Shown here: positions 43,928 through 52,460 of the stretch, piece by piece
Layout of the letters: the number at the start of each line of letters is the position of its first letter
Position numbering within the stretch: position 1 is the stretch's first letter
Notes under the pieces: model-generated
What the model was told of the DNA's origin: nothing
Database searches by the model: none
What the model saw: only the letters and a program-made list of their open reading frames with translations
Assembly (NCBI RefSeq): GCF_003289965.1
Contig: NZ_QMBQ01000002.1
Coordinates: 1 to 64,000 of the forward strand
From: Mesorhizobium atlanticum
Lineage (GTDB): Bacteria > Pseudomonadota > Alphaproteobacteria > Rhizobiales > Rhizobiaceae
DNA: 64,000 nucleotides
Direction: 5' to 3'
Program-made: the position numbers and the translations under genes

Positions 43928-45538
43928 TCACGATTCCAAATAAGTGTCCGCCCAGTTCGACACCGCCCAGCGCGGGTTGTTGGCGATGTTGCCGACGGTA
44001 TCGCGGGCGACGCTGATAAAACTCCATTCGGCGACATTGATCAGCGGTAGGTCGGCGGCCACCTTCTTCTGGAACTCCTTATAGAGCTCGGTGCGGGCCG
44101 AGGTGTCGAGGGTCTCGGACGCCTTGACGATCAGCGCGTCGAGCTCGGCGTTCTTGTAGCCGCCCTGGTTGGAGAAGGGCACGCCGTCGGGAATACCGCT
44201 CTGCACCAGGATGGTGGTCGAGATCGCTGGGTCGCCGCGGAACACCGGCGGTCCGACGGCGAGGTCGAAGGCGTGGTCGGTGTAGACGGCCTTGATGTGC
44301 GCGGCCGAGTCGTTGTTGACGATCTCGGCGTCGATGCCGATCGCCGCCAGCGCCTGGCGCAGGTAATCGCCGAACTGCTTCGTTTCGTTGAAGTAGGGCG
44401 CCGGCAACAGCTTCAGCGCAAAGCGTTTGCCGTCGTCGGCGCGCTTGTAGCCGGCTTCGTCCAGCAGCGCGTTGGCCTTGGCGACGTCGAACGGATAGGT
44501 CGGCACGTCGGCGGTGTAGAATTGCGGGTCGTTCTTGGGCACCGGTCCCGTGGCGGTCGCGGCGTAGCCGAGGAAGACCGTCTTGACGACGAAATCCTTG
44601 TCGATGGCATGGGCGATGGCCTGCCGCACTTTCAGATCGGCCAGTTCCTTGCGGCGGTGGTTGACCTCGACGACGAGCTGATAGGTCAGCCCCTCATAAC
44701 CCTTGGTAATGACCTTCAGGCCCGGCACCTTGGAGATCCGGTCGAGATCGGCGAGCGGCACGGCGGAGAAGGCGGCGAGCTGGATCTCTTCCGCTTCCAG
44801 CGCGGCGGCCGCAGATGTGCGATCGGGGAGCACCTGGTAGACGATCTCGTCGAGATAGGGCTCGTCCTTGCCCCAGTACGCGTCGTTCCTCGTCAGCCGG
44901 TAATATTGCCCGGCCTTGTATTCGGCGAATTTGAACGGACCGGTGCCGACCGGCGCGTTGTTGGCAGGATTCTCCTCGATCTTGCCCACCTCATAAAGGT
45001 GCTTCGGCACGACGCTCGACAGCGCTGGCAGCGCGTTGCGGATGAGCTGGAACGGCGTCGGCTTGGCGAATTTGAAGATCGCGGTCAGCTCGTCCGGCGT
45101 GTCGACGGCAGCAAGGTCCTTGAACACCGTGCGGCCGAGATTCTGCAGCGGCTTCCAGATCTGCAGCGCCGAGAAGGCGACGTCGGCGGAGGTGAAGGGC
45201 TTGCCGTCATGCCATTTGACGCCGTCGCGCAATTGGAAGGTAACCGACAGGCCGTCGGCAGCACCCTCCCAGGAAAGCGCGAGCCGCGGCTGAAGCCCGT
45301 CCTTGCCGTCGAAGGAGGCCTCGGCCAGCGTCTCGACGATCTTGCTGGAGAGGAAGAAGACGCCGTTGGAGGCAACGATCGCCGGGTTGAGGTTGCGCGG
45401 TTCGGAATCGGCGGCCAGCACCAGTCGGCCACCCTTCTTCGGCGTCTGCGCAAAGCCGATGGTGGGCAGCGCGGTCGAAGCCAGCAGCAGCGCCGAGCCG
45501 GCCAGCAGGCCGCGGCGTGAAATCGTCAATTCGGACAT
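43928..45538 (-). CDS. Dipeptide/oligopeptide ABC importer binding protein (DppA/OppA type)
   Basis: A 536-residue SBP_bac_5 receptor. The N-terminus carries a Tat-like SRRGLLAGSALL signal with cleavage near GFAQ. The mature protein starts GGRLVLAADSEPRNLNPAI, and VKWHDGKPFTSADVAF near 108-123 is the family signature. It is first in the operon. The ligand could be a peptide, but many family members carry other compounds; the ATC-hydrolase-like neighbour hints at a thiazoline or cysteine conjugate. Confidence 0.92.
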   Translation of the reverse strand: MSELTISRRGLLAGSALLLASTALPTIGFAQTPKKGGRLVLAADSEPRNLNPAIVASNGVFFLSSKIVETLAEASFDGKDGLQPRLALSWEGAADGLSVTFQLRDGVKWHDGKPFTSADVAFSALQIWKPLQNLGRTVFKDLAAVDTPDELTAIFKFAKPTPFQLIRNALPALSSVVPKHLYEVGKIEENPANNAPVGTGPFKFAEYKAGQYYRLTRNDAYWGKDEPYLDEIVYQVLPDRTSAAAALEAEEIQLAAFSAVPLADLDRISKVPGLKVITKGYEGLTYQLVVEVNHRRKELADLKVRQAIAHAIDKDFVVKTVFLGYAATATGPVPKNDPQFYTADVPTYPFDVAKANALLDEAGYKRADDGKRFALKLLPAPYFNETKQFGDYLRQALAAIGIDAEIVNNDSAAHIKAVYTDHAFDLAVGPPVFRGDPAISTTILVQSGIPDGVPFSNQGGYKNAELDALIVKASETLDTSARTELYKEFQKKVAADLPLINVAEWSFISVARDTVGNIANNPRWAVSNWADTYLES

Positions 45539-45694
45539 CGTTCAAACTCCCCTCTCCGCACCGTGGCAGGCGCGCCAATGCGGTGATTATGGCCCTTGGC
45601 AAAGGTTTCGCCAGAGACGGATTTGGCGCATCATGGCTTGGCTTTGAAATTTCCGTCCGCTGGACCAGCCGGGCAGAAGGAGTTCGGATCTCCT

Positions 45695-45713
45695 AATCTG
45701 GTAGGACCAGATT
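45695..45713. promoter_or_regulatory. Operator AATCTGGT-AGG-ACCAGATT
   Basis: A perfect 8-bp inverted repeat with a 3-bp spacer. The same site (ATCTGGT-N3-ACCAGAT) recurs before the sugar importer at 50727-50743. The TGGT-N3-ACCA core resembles targets of FadR/PdhR-type GntR regulators. Confidence 0.7.
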
Positions 45714-45771
45714 GTAGTGAAGTAGTATCGGGATACGAACGGAAGTCGACTTTAGCGCGAAGGCGATCGAT

Positions 45772-45786
45772 TCTGGCTGGACCAGA
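45772..45786. promoter_or_regulatory. Weaker copy of the TCTGG/CCAGA operator
   Basis: TCTGGCTGGACCAGA is symmetric except for one position and lies 59 bp downstream of the perfect site. The pair could allow looping or cooperative repression of the M24 gene. Confidence 0.5.
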
Positions 45787-45870
45787 GTGGCCAAAATGAT
45801 GCAGATTTGGCCCACAGCCACAATCATGACGTTCGGCGCTCCTGCGGCCGATGAAAACAGGGAGAGGCAG

Positions 45871-47064
45871 ATGAACATCGCTCCGGGCAAGACCGAGGTT
45901 GGCAGTATTCCGTTCGATCAGGCGCGGGTGGACCGGCTGATGGAAGAGGCCGGCATCGACGTGCTCTTCGCCACCTCCAAGCACAACACGCAATATCTGC
46001 TCGGCGGCTACAAGTTCATCTTCTTTGCCGCAATGGATGCGATCGGCCACAGCCGCTATTTGCCGATCGTGCTTTACGAGAAGGGCGGGCCGGAGCATGC
46101 GGCCTATATCGGCAACAAGATGGAAGGCGGCGAGCATCAGAACCATCCATTCTGGACGCCGACTCTCCATGCGGCCTGCTGGGGCACGCTCGATGCCGCC
46201 AACCTCGCGGTGGAGCACCTACGCAAGATCGGCAAGGAGGCCGCCCGCATCGGCATCGAGCCGGGCTTCCTGCCGTCCGACGCCTATATGCTGGTCCGCA
46301 AGGCGTTGCCGGAGGCGAAGCTGGTCGATGCGACCAGCATGCTTGAGAGCATGCGCGCCATCAAGACCGAGGCGGAGCTGGAACAGCTGCGCATCGCCTC
46401 CGAACTGATCACCGACTCGATGCTGGCGACGATCGCCTGGGCGCGCGAAGGCACGACCAAGGCCGACATCATCGAGCGGCTGAGGCGCGAGGAGACCAAT
46501 CGCGGCGCGCATTTCGAATATTGCCTGCTGACGCTTGGCCCCAGCCACAACCGCGCTTCGTCCAGCCAAGCCTGGAAGAAGGGCGAGGTGCTGTCGATCG
46601 ATTCCGGCGGCAACTATCATGGCTATATCGGCGACCTTTGCCGCATGGGCGTGCTCGGCGAGCCGGATGCCGAACTGGAGGATCTGCTGGCCGAGGTCGA
46701 AGCGGTGCAGCAGGCGGCGTTCTCAAGGGTCAAGGCGGGCACGCTGGGCGGCGACATGATCGCGCATGCGGAAAGCGTGCTGAAGGCCTCCAAGGTCGCG
46801 GCCTACACGGATTTCTTCGCCCATGGCATGGGGCTGATCACGCATGAGGCGCCGTTCCTGATGACCAACCATCCGGTCGCCTATGAGGGTACCTATGCGG
46901 CAAAGCCGCTGGAAAGGAACATGGTGCTTTCGGTCGAGACCACCATGCTTCATCCGACGCGCGGTTTCATCAAGCTGGAGGATACGGTCGCGGTGACGGA
47001 CAGCGGTTATGTGATGTTCGGCGATCGCGGGCGCGGGTGGAACAGGGGTGGTGCGGCAGCCTAG
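45871..47064 (+). CDS. M24-family metallopeptidase (Xaa-Pro peptidase/creatinase-like)
   Basis: A 397-residue protein with a creatinase-like N-terminal domain and a pita-bread C-terminal domain. All five metal ligands of the peptidase family are present: Asp244 (SIDSGG), Asp255 (GYIGDLC), His318 (AHGMG), Glu356 (SVET) and Glu370 (KLED). It should therefore bind two metals and be an active hydrolase rather than a creatinase, which lacks them. The ATG at 45871 follows GGGAGAGG. It shares an operator with the sugar importer at 51 kb. Confidence 0.9.
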   Translation: MNIAPGKTEVGSIPFDQARVDRLMEEAGIDVLFATSKHNTQYLLGGYKFIFFAAMDAIGHSRYLPIVLYEKGGPEHAAYIGNKMEGGEHQNHPFWTPTLHAACWGTLDAANLAVEHLRKIGKEAARIGIEPGFLPSDAYMLVRKALPEAKLVDATSMLESMRAIKTEAELEQLRIASELITDSMLATIAWAREGTTKADIIERLRREETNRGAHFEYCLLTLGPSHNRASSSQAWKKGEVLSIDSGGNYHGYIGDLCRMGVLGEPDAELEDLLAEVEAVQQAAFSRVKAGTLGGDMIAHAESVLKASKVAAYTDFFAHGMGLITHEAPFLMTNHPVAYEGTYAAKPLERNMVLSVETTMLHPTRGFIKLEDTVAVTDSGYVMFGDRGRGWNRGGAAA

Positions 47065-47074
47065 CCTCGAGATC

Positions 47075-47212
47075 GCTCCCCCTCACCCGGATTGCCAGCC
47101 GAATTGCGAAGGGCAATTCGGGGCAATCCGACCTCTCCCCAAGGGGAGAGGAGCCTGTCGGCGCCAGCGCCACCTCTTCTCCCCGCCGGGGAGAAGCGGC
47201 CGGATGAGGGGC
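47075..47212. repeat. Dispersed intergenic element with nested hairpins
   Basis: Several palindromic blocks occur in a row: GAATTGCGAAGGGCAATTC, CTCTCCCCAAGGGGAGAG and TTCTCCCCGCCGGGGAGAA. The outer ends CCCCCTCACCCGGAT and GCCGGATGAGGGG are inverted copies. This is a known style of rhizobial intergenic repeat. It lies between two convergent genes. Confidence 0.7.
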
Positions 47213-47226
47213 TGCGACGCTGAAGA

Positions 47227-47643
47227 TTATTTGCCAGCCGGCAACAGCCTGAAATCCGGCAGGTCGCGCAACGCGAGCTCGGGCCCGGCGGGCGAATAGA
47301 CGACGAAGAGCTGCATCGGCTGGTCGCCGGTGTTGAGCGTCGAGTGGAAGCGGCTTTCCGGCACGTAGATGGTGCAGCCGGGGCCGACCTTCGCCACCAC
47401 CGGATTGCCCTTCTCGTCCTCGACCATCTGCTCGCCATGGCCGGAGATGACGAAGATGATCTCTTCGGCGCCGGGATGATTGTGGCGGGTGTGGCCTTGG
47501 CCGGGCGGCAGGTCGACGACGCCGCCAGAAAAGCGCTCAGCGCCGTTCACTTCCGGCGCGACGGTCAGCGACAGTCTGCCCCAGTCGAAGCCGAAGGCGC
47601 TGACGTCCTTCGGGTAGACGAATACCTTGCTCTTGTCGGCCAT
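47227..47643 (-). CDS. Cupin-domain protein
   Basis: A 138-residue single-domain cupin. Motif 1 appears as GHTRHNHPGAEEIIFVISG with metal-ligand His/His/Glu, and motif 2 as VPESRFHSTLNTG. It is the third gene of the minus-strand trio with the TIM-barrel and Tm-1-like genes, separated from them by a dispersed hairpin. A metal-dependent isomerase or lyase role, or a sensing role, is possible. Confidence 0.85.
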   Translation of the reverse strand: MADKSKVFVYPKDVSAFGFDWGRLSLTVAPEVNGAERFSGGVVDLPPGQGHTRHNHPGAEEIIFVISGHGEQMVEDEKGNPVVAKVGPGCTIYVPESRFHSTLNTGDQPMQLFVVYSPAGPELALRDLPDFRLLPAGK

Positions 47644-47674
47644 TGCCTCATCCCTTCGTTTTCATTTTCTGTCG

Positions 47675-47723
47675 GGGCACCGGATGTTCCCAAAACCGGC
47701 TTCCACTTTTAGGTCCGATGCCC
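47675..47723. repeat. Dispersed intergenic hairpin, family B
   Basis: Outer arms GGGCACCGGA and TCCGATGCCC pair with one mismatch, around a CCCAAAACCGG centre. The right arm overlaps the end of the TIM-barrel gene (stop at 47709-47711), as the family B copy at 40310 does with another gene. Confidence 0.65.
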
Positions 47724-48551
47724 TAGAGCGACCGCCTTGAAATCCGCGGTCTGCCTCGCGATTGCCGCCTCGGCCGGCAGCCGTTCCATCGAGCTTGCGC
47801 CGTAGAAGCCGTGCAGACCCTCGCAGCGCTCGAGGATGTAGCGCGCATCGTCGGGTATCGAGATTGGCCCGCCATGGCAAAGCAGGATGACATCCTTGCG
47901 CACCGACCGCGCCGCATCGGCGATGGAGTCGATCTCGTTCACGCAGGCGTCGAGCGTCTTCGCCGAGGTGGCGCCGATCGAGCCGCCGGTCGTCACACCC
48001 ATATGGGCGACGACGATGTCGGCGCCGGCTTTGGTCATGGCGCGCGCTTCGTCCGGATTGAAGACGTAGGGCGTGGTCAGAAGATCGAGCTTGTGCGCCT
48101 CGGCGATCATGTCGACCTCGAGCCCAAAACCCATGCCGGTCTCCTCGAAGCTCTGGCGCATGGTGCCGTCGAACAGGCCGACGGTCGGAAAATTCTGCAC
48201 GCCGGAAAAGCCCATCGTCTTCAGCTCGGAGAGCAGCAGCGGCATGATGACGAAGGGGTCGGTGCCGTTGACGCCGGCCAGCACCGGCGTCTTCTTCACC
48301 ACCGGCAGCACCTCATAGGCCATTTCCTTGACGATCTCGTTGGCGTTGCCATAGGCCAGCAGGCCGGCGGCCGAGCCGCGCCCGGCCATGCGGTAGCGGC
48401 CGGAATTGTAGATGATGATCAGGTCGATGCCGCCGGCTTCCTCGGCCTTGGCCGACAGGCCGGTGCCGGCGCCGCCGCCGACGATCGGCACGCCGTCTGC
48501 GATCATCTTGCGGAATTTCTCCAGGATCGTTTTGCGCGAAATGGCGGCCAT
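47709..48551 (-). CDS. TIM-barrel protein of the PEP-hydrolase/Tm-1 C-terminal family
   Basis: A 280-residue barrel. Conserved stretches are [14 protein letters not shown] near 22-35, [15 protein letters not shown] near 43-57, [10 protein letters not shown] near 92-101 and [12 protein letters not shown] near 183-194. The family was first annotated as phosphoenolpyruvate hydrolase, and it matches the C-terminal part of the tomato Tm-1 resistance protein. Its reaction is not settled. It starts 12 bp after the Tm-1-like gene, so they form an operon. Confidence 0.88.
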   Translation of the reverse strand: MAAISRKTILEKFRKMIADGVPIVGGGAGTGLSAKAEEAGGIDLIIIYNSGRYRMAGRGSAAGLLAYGNANEIVKEMAYEVLPVVKKTPVLAGVNGTDPFVIMPLLLSELKTMGFSGVQNFPTVGLFDGTMRQSFEETGMGFGLEVDMIAEAHKLDLLTTPYVFNPDEARAMTKAGADIVVAHMGVTTGGSIGATSAKTLDACVNEIDSIADAARSVRKDVILLCHGGPISIPDDARYILERCEGLHGFYGASSMERLPAEAAIARQTADFKAVALGHRT

Positions 48552-48563
48552 GCTTGTCGTCTC

Positions 48564-49760
48564 TCACTTGCTGGCAATGTCTAGAAAAGCCTCGGCCGCG
48601 GCCTTGGCGAAGGCGGGATCGTTGATGTGCAGAGGCAGGCGCGTCACGGTGCGGTCCTTCGTCGGCTCGATCGCGCGCTCCACGGCGTCGAACAGTGCCG
48701 CATCGGCTTCAGGGTCGAAGAAGGCGCCGCCCTCTATGTCGAGCGCCGAGACGCCTTTTTCCGGGATCAGGAAGCGGACCGGACCTTCGCAGCGCGCGAG
48801 CCGCCCGCCGATCCATTCACCGATCTTGCGGCATTCGTCGGCCGTGGTGCGCATCAGCGTGACATTGGGATTGTGCTCGTAGAATAGACGGCCGCGATAG
48901 CGCTCCGGAATTGTCGGCGGTGCCCAGAAATTCACCATGTCGAGCGCGCCGACCGAGCCGATATAGGGACGCTTGGTGCGGGCGATCGCGCCGAAGCGAT
49001 CCTCGGTCGCCGGCAAAACGCCGCCGAATAGCAAATCGCAGACCTCGGTCGTGGTGATGTCGAGAACACCGGCCAGCAGGCCGGAATCGGCAAGCTTCTC
49101 CATCGAACGGCCGCCGGTGCCGGTGGCGTGAAAAACCATGCAGTCGTAGTCGGCGCGCAAGCGCTCGACGATCGCGGTCACGCAAGGCGTGGTGACGCCG
49201 AACATGGTGAGCCCCAGCGCCGGCTTGCCGGCGGCGATCGGCGCCGGTTTCGCGGCCATGCCGGCGATCGCCTGGGCGGCATTGTGCAGCACCGTGCGGG
49301 AGAGCCTGTTCAGTCCCGCCATGTCGGTCACTGACGGCATCATGATGATGTCGGACACGTCGACATAAGGCGCGGTATCGCCGGAGGCCAGCGTCGAGAC
49401 CATGAGCTTCGGCAGGCCGAGCGGCAGCGCGCGCATGCCGGCAGTGACGATCGAGGTGCCGCCGCCACCGCCGATGCCGATTACCCCGGCTATGTCGGCG
49501 CGCGACTGGATGAAACTGGCGAAAGCGGCCCCCATGCCGGCAACGGCGGCGCCGCGGTCATCGAGGCCGAGAACCGCGTGGACTCCCTTGGGGTGATGCG
49601 CTGCGACCTCGCTCGCGGGGATGTCGATCGGGACGGTGGCGCGGCGCGTGCCGATATCGACCTGCACGACCGCGCCGCCGGCAGCAGTGACGGCATCGGC
49701 GAGGAAGGCAAGCTCCTCACCTTTGGTGTCGGCGGTGCCGACCACATAGATGCGCTTCAT
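48564..49760 (-). CDS. Tm-1-like ATP-binding protein (UPF0261 family)
   Basis: A 398-residue protein of the UPF0261/Tm-1-like ATP-binding family. The start [18 protein letters not shown] is diagnostic. [21 protein letters not shown] near 95-115 is likely the nucleotide site, and [14 protein letters not shown] lies near 210. The ATG at 49760 gives the expected start. In plants the two domains form one protein that blocks tobamovirus replication. Here they are separate neighbouring genes, and a metabolic role is more likely. Confidence 0.9.
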   Translation of the reverse strand: MKRIYVVGTADTKGEELAFLADAVTAAGGAVVQVDIGTRRATVPIDIPASEVAAHHPKGVHAVLGLDDRGAAVAGMGAAFASFIQSRADIAGVIGIGGGGGTSIVTAGMRALPLGLPKLMVSTLASGDTAPYVDVSDIIMMPSVTDMAGLNRLSRTVLHNAAQAIAGMAAKPAPIAAGKPALGLTMFGVTTPCVTAIVERLRADYDCMVFHATGTGGRSMEKLADSGLLAGVLDITTTEVCDLLFGGVLPATEDRFGAIARTKRPYIGSVGALDMVNFWAPPTIPERYRGRLFYEHNPNVTLMRTTADECRKIGEWIGGRLARCEGPVRFLIPEKGVSALDIEGGAFFDPEADAALFDAVERAIEPTKDRTVTRLPLHINDPAFAKAAAEAFLDIASK

Positions 49761-49806
49761 GCGCGTTTCCCCGTCATCCGGCATGGTCGGCTTGCCGCCT
49801 GCCTGC

Positions 49807-49976
49807 TTTTTTGCCCCACGCTCAAGCTTCTTGGCAAAAGCCTCGTCGCAGGTGGGGGCCTCATTTTTTGCCCCACCCTTAAGCTCCTCGGCAAAAGCCT
49901 CGTCGCTGGTGGGGACCGATTCTTTTTTGCCCCACCCTTAAGCTCCTCGGCAAAAGCCTCGTTGCTGGTGGGGCCC
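49807..49976. repeat. Three tandem 57-59-bp repeats
   Basis: Units begin at 49807, 49864 and 49923. Each has TTTTTTGCCCCAC, then AAGC..CT.GGCAAAAGCC, then GGTGGGG. CCCCACC and GGTGGGG can pair within each unit. Units 2 and 3 differ by one base in the 50-bp core; unit 1 is more diverged. The spacings of 57 and 59 break any reading frame, so the array is not coding. Confidence 0.85.
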
Positions 49977-50031
49977 CAATTGCCTGACGTTGCGCCATTG
50001 CAAATTTTTGAGACGCGCGTATCGTATTGAT

Positions 50032-50685
50032 ATGGATGTCTCACGTCAACTAGCCGTCACCAAGGATGAGGTCGCCCAGGCGCCGGCCGTCGAGAAGGGG
50101 GCGCGCGCCCGCACCAGGCGGCTGATGCTGGAAACGGCGACGCGGCTGATGCAGTCCGGCATGACGCCCTCGGTCAGCGAGGTCGCGGAGGCGGCGGAGG
50201 TGTCACGCGCAACCGCCTACCGGTATTTCCCGAGCCAGGCGGCGCTGGTGCAGGCCGTGGTCGACGAAGGGCTCGGCCCGATCCTCACCTGGAAGTCGGC
50301 GTCCAACGATGCCGAGCGGCGCGTGGCGGATCTGTTCGCCACCGCGATGCCGCGCATCGAGGCCTTCGAGGCAACGTTCAAGGCAGCGCTGAAGCTGTCC
50401 CTCGACCAATGGGCGCGGCGCCAGGCCGGCACGCTTGGATCGGAGCCCGCCTTCACGCGCGGCCATCGCGTCGACCTGCTGAAGGATGCGATCGCGCCGC
50501 TCAAGGGCCGCCTGAAGCCGCGCCAGTTCAGGCGCCTGGCGCAGGCGCTGTCGCTGGTGTTCGGCGTCGAGGTGGTCACGGTCCTGAAGGACATCTGGGG
50601 GCTGGAAAGCGCCGAGATGATGGCTGTCGCGCAATGGGCGGCGGGGGCGCTGGTGCGCGCCGCGATGGCGGAATCAGGAGCGTAA
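50032..50685 (+). CDS. TetR-family transcriptional regulator
   Basis: A 217-residue regulator. The TetR helix-turn-helix is at about residues 25-70 (SVSEVAEAAEVSRATAYRYFPS), followed by an all-helical ligand domain. The ATG at 50032 has only a weak ribosome site. It lies between the Tm-1-like operon and the sugar importer, both of which it could control. A small TATC-N5-GATA dyad overlaps its own start region. Confidence 0.9.
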   Translation: MDVSRQLAVTKDEVAQAPAVEKGARARTRRLMLETATRLMQSGMTPSVSEVAEAAEVSRATAYRYFPSQAALVQAVVDEGLGPILTWKSASNDAERRVADLFATAMPRIEAFEATFKAALKLSLDQWARRQAGTLGSEPAFTRGHRVDLLKDAIAPLKGRLKPRQFRRLAQALSLVFGVEVVTVLKDIWGLESAEMMAVAQWAAGALVRAAMAESGA

Positions 50686-50726
50686 CGAGCAGGAATATCG
50701 GCGGCGTCAAAGGCGACAGCCGCTTT

Positions 50727-50743
50727 ATCTGGTTCGACCAGAT
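50727..50743. promoter_or_regulatory. Operator ATCTGGT-TCG-ACCAGAT
   Basis: A perfect 7-bp inverted repeat with a 3-bp spacer, the same half-site as at 45695-45713. It lies 352 bp upstream of the binding-protein start, near the end of the TetR gene. Confidence 0.7.
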
Positions 50744-50902
50744 TGCGTAGTCAGTTTCGAATGTTAGTTGTGATGGGCGGCCTGCGACAAGGGCTCCACG
50801 TATCGCAGAGTAGGAAAAACAAGGGAAAACAGTCAGATATCGCAACGGTCCGCTTGTTTGGCTGATATCGGACGCTTAAGAAAGCGCTTGACGCCAAGCT
50901 GA

Positions 50903-50920
50903 AATTGGTAATACCAGATT
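50903..50920. promoter_or_regulatory. Operator copy AATTGGT-AAT-ACCAGATT
   Basis: An inverted repeat with one asymmetric position and the common TGGT-N3-ACCA core. It is the copy nearer the importer and the likelier site of direct promoter control. Confidence 0.6.
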
Positions 50921-51078
50921 AAGACCGACGACGCGGATCAAAAGTCAATGCTGCGATCCATTTCCGGCAGGGCGAGGAGGGCCCGGAACCGGGGAGGCGC
51001 ATCACAGGAGGAACTACCAGGGTCGGCCGCGCGGCCGGCTCGCATGACACGGTGGAATGCGCACAAGGGAGGAAAACT

Positions 51079-52395
51079 ATGCGCAAGATAGTGACCAGCG
51101 TGATCGCTGGTATCGGGCTGGCACTTGCCTGCGGGACATCCGTCCGCGCGCAGGACAAGGAACTCACCATCTTCTGGGCGGAATGGGATCCGGCAAACTA
51201 CCTGCAGGAACTCGTCAACGACTACACGGCCGAGACCGGCGTGAAGGTCACGGTTCAGACAACGCCGTGGCCCGACTTCCAGACCAAGGCTTTCACTGAA
51301 TTCAACGCGCATGGCGACGCCTACGATCTGGTCGTCGGCGACTCGCAATGGCTGGGCGCCGGTTCGACGCAGGGTCACTATGTCGACCTCACCGACTTCT
51401 TCAACCAGCACAAGCTTAATGACGTGATGGCGCCGGCGACCATCAAATACTATGCCGAATACCCCGGCGGGTCCGGCAAGTACTGGGCGATCCCGCTCGA
51501 GGGCGACGCGATCGGCTGGTCCTACCGCAAGGACTGGTTCGAGGACCCGAAGGAAAAGGAAGCCTTCAAGGCGAAGTATGGCTACGATCTCGCCGTGCCG
51601 ACGACCTATGCGCAACTGCGCGACATAGCGGAGTTCTTCCACCGGCCAGACCAGAAGAAATACGGCATCGCCATCTACACCGACAATTCCTATGACGCGA
51701 TGGCGATGGGCGTCGAAAGCGCCATCTTCAGCTATGGCGGCGATCTCGGCGATTACGCAACCTACAAGGTCGACGGCATCACCAACTCCAAGGAGGCCGC
51801 CGCCGGCCTCGACATGTACAAGCAGCTCTACAAGTTCACCCCTCCAGGCTGGGGCAAGACCTTCTTCGTGGAAGACAACCAGGCGATCACCGGCGGTCTC
51901 GCCGCGATGAGCATGAACTTCTTCGCCTTCTTCCCGCCGCTGGTGAACAAGGCCACCAACCCCTATGCCGACGTCACCGGCTTCTTCGCCAACCCGGCCG
52001 GCCCGGACGGCAAGCGCTTCGCCGCTCTCGGCGGCCAGGGCATCTCCGTCATCTCGTACTCGAAGAACAAGGACGAGGCGATGAAGTTCCTGGAGTGGTT
52101 CATCAAGGACGAGACCCAGAAGAAGTGGGCCGAGCTCGGCGGCTATACCTGCAGCCAGGCCGTGCTGAAGTCGGAAGCCTTCCAGAACGCAACGCCCTAC
52201 AACAAGGCGTTCTACGACACGATGTTCATGGTCAAGGACTTCTGGGCGACGCCTGAATACGCCGAAGTGCTCGATCAGCTGAACCAGAACATCTATCCGT
52301 TCGTGGTCGGCGGAAAGGGCACCGCCCAGGAGGCGCTCGACAAGACCGCCGCCGACTGGAAGGCGACCTTCACCAAGTACAACCGCTACAAGTAA
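51079..52395 (+). CDS. CUT1-type sugar/polyol ABC importer binding protein
   Basis: A 438-residue family 1 receptor with a cleavable signal (residues 1-24, ending SVRAQ). The mature start is KELTIFWAEWDPANYLQEL. The ATG follows AAGGGAGGAAA. A hairpin separates it from the permeases. The operon layout (receptor, two permeases, small membrane protein, two ATPases) recalls the rhizobial glycerol importer GlpSTPQUV, so a polyol or related ligand is possible. Confidence 0.92.
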   Translation: MRKIVTSVIAGIGLALACGTSVRAQDKELTIFWAEWDPANYLQELVNDYTAETGVKVTVQTTPWPDFQTKAFTEFNAHGDAYDLVVGDSQWLGAGSTQGHYVDLTDFFNQHKLNDVMAPATIKYYAEYPGGSGKYWAIPLEGDAIGWSYRKDWFEDPKEKEAFKAKYGYDLAVPTTYAQLRDIAEFFHRPDQKKYGIAIYTDNSYDAMAMGVESAIFSYGGDLGDYATYKVDGITNSKEAAAGLDMYKQLYKFTPPGWGKTFFVEDNQAITGGLAAMSMNFFAFFPPLVNKATNPYADVTGFFANPAGPDGKRFAALGGQGISVISYSKNKDEAMKFLEWFIKDETQKKWAELGGYTCSQAVLKSEAFQNATPYNKAFYDTMFMVKDFWATPEYAEVLDQLNQNIYPFVVGGKGTAQEALDKTAADWKATFTKYNRYK

Positions 52396-52409
52396 AGTAT
52401 CGCAGTCAG

Positions 52410-52440
52410 AATGCCGGAGGAGGGTTTCCCCTCCGGCATT
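52410..52440 (+). terminator. Attenuating hairpin between receptor and permease genes
   Basis: AATGCCGGAGG and CCTCCGGCATT form a perfect 11-bp stem with a 9-bp loop, followed by CCTGTTTTC. The arrangement would partly terminate transcription after the binding-protein gene, giving an excess of receptor over permease. Confidence 0.75.
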
Positions 52441-52460
52441 CCTGTTTTCAGGAGACAAAG

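Larger units (their letters stand above)
45539..45870. other. Divergent promoter region of the dpp-type operon and the M24 gene
   Basis: This 332-base gap has no gene. It holds the inverted repeats at 45695-45713 and 45772-45786 and the ribosome site (GGGAGAGG) of the M24 gene. Confidence 0.65.
50686..51078. other. Promoter region of the CUT1 importer
   Basis: This 393-base gap contains no gene. It carries two copies of the TGGT-N3-ACCA operator (50727-50743 and 50903-50920) and an AAGGGAGGAAA ribosome site for the binding-protein gene. Confidence 0.65.

Noticed and set aside
45871..47064. Creatinase assignment for the M24 protein
   Set aside because: Creatinases lack the metal-binding residues, while all five are present here.
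49807..49976. CRISPR array
   Set aside because: Only three units, repeats adjoin without unique spacers, and no cas genes are present.
49757..50044. Coding origin for the tandem repeats (minus frame containing [14 protein letters not shown])
   Set aside because: The unit lengths of 57 and 59 bp shift the frame between copies, so the peptide is not repeated and the array cannot be a coding repeat.
50938..52458. Long minus-strand frame (506 codons) opposite the sugar-binding protein gene
   Set aside because: It mirrors the plus-strand gene in a GC-rich shadow frame, has a composition heavy in Arg, Val, Asp and His, shows no family motifs, and lacks a ribosome site.
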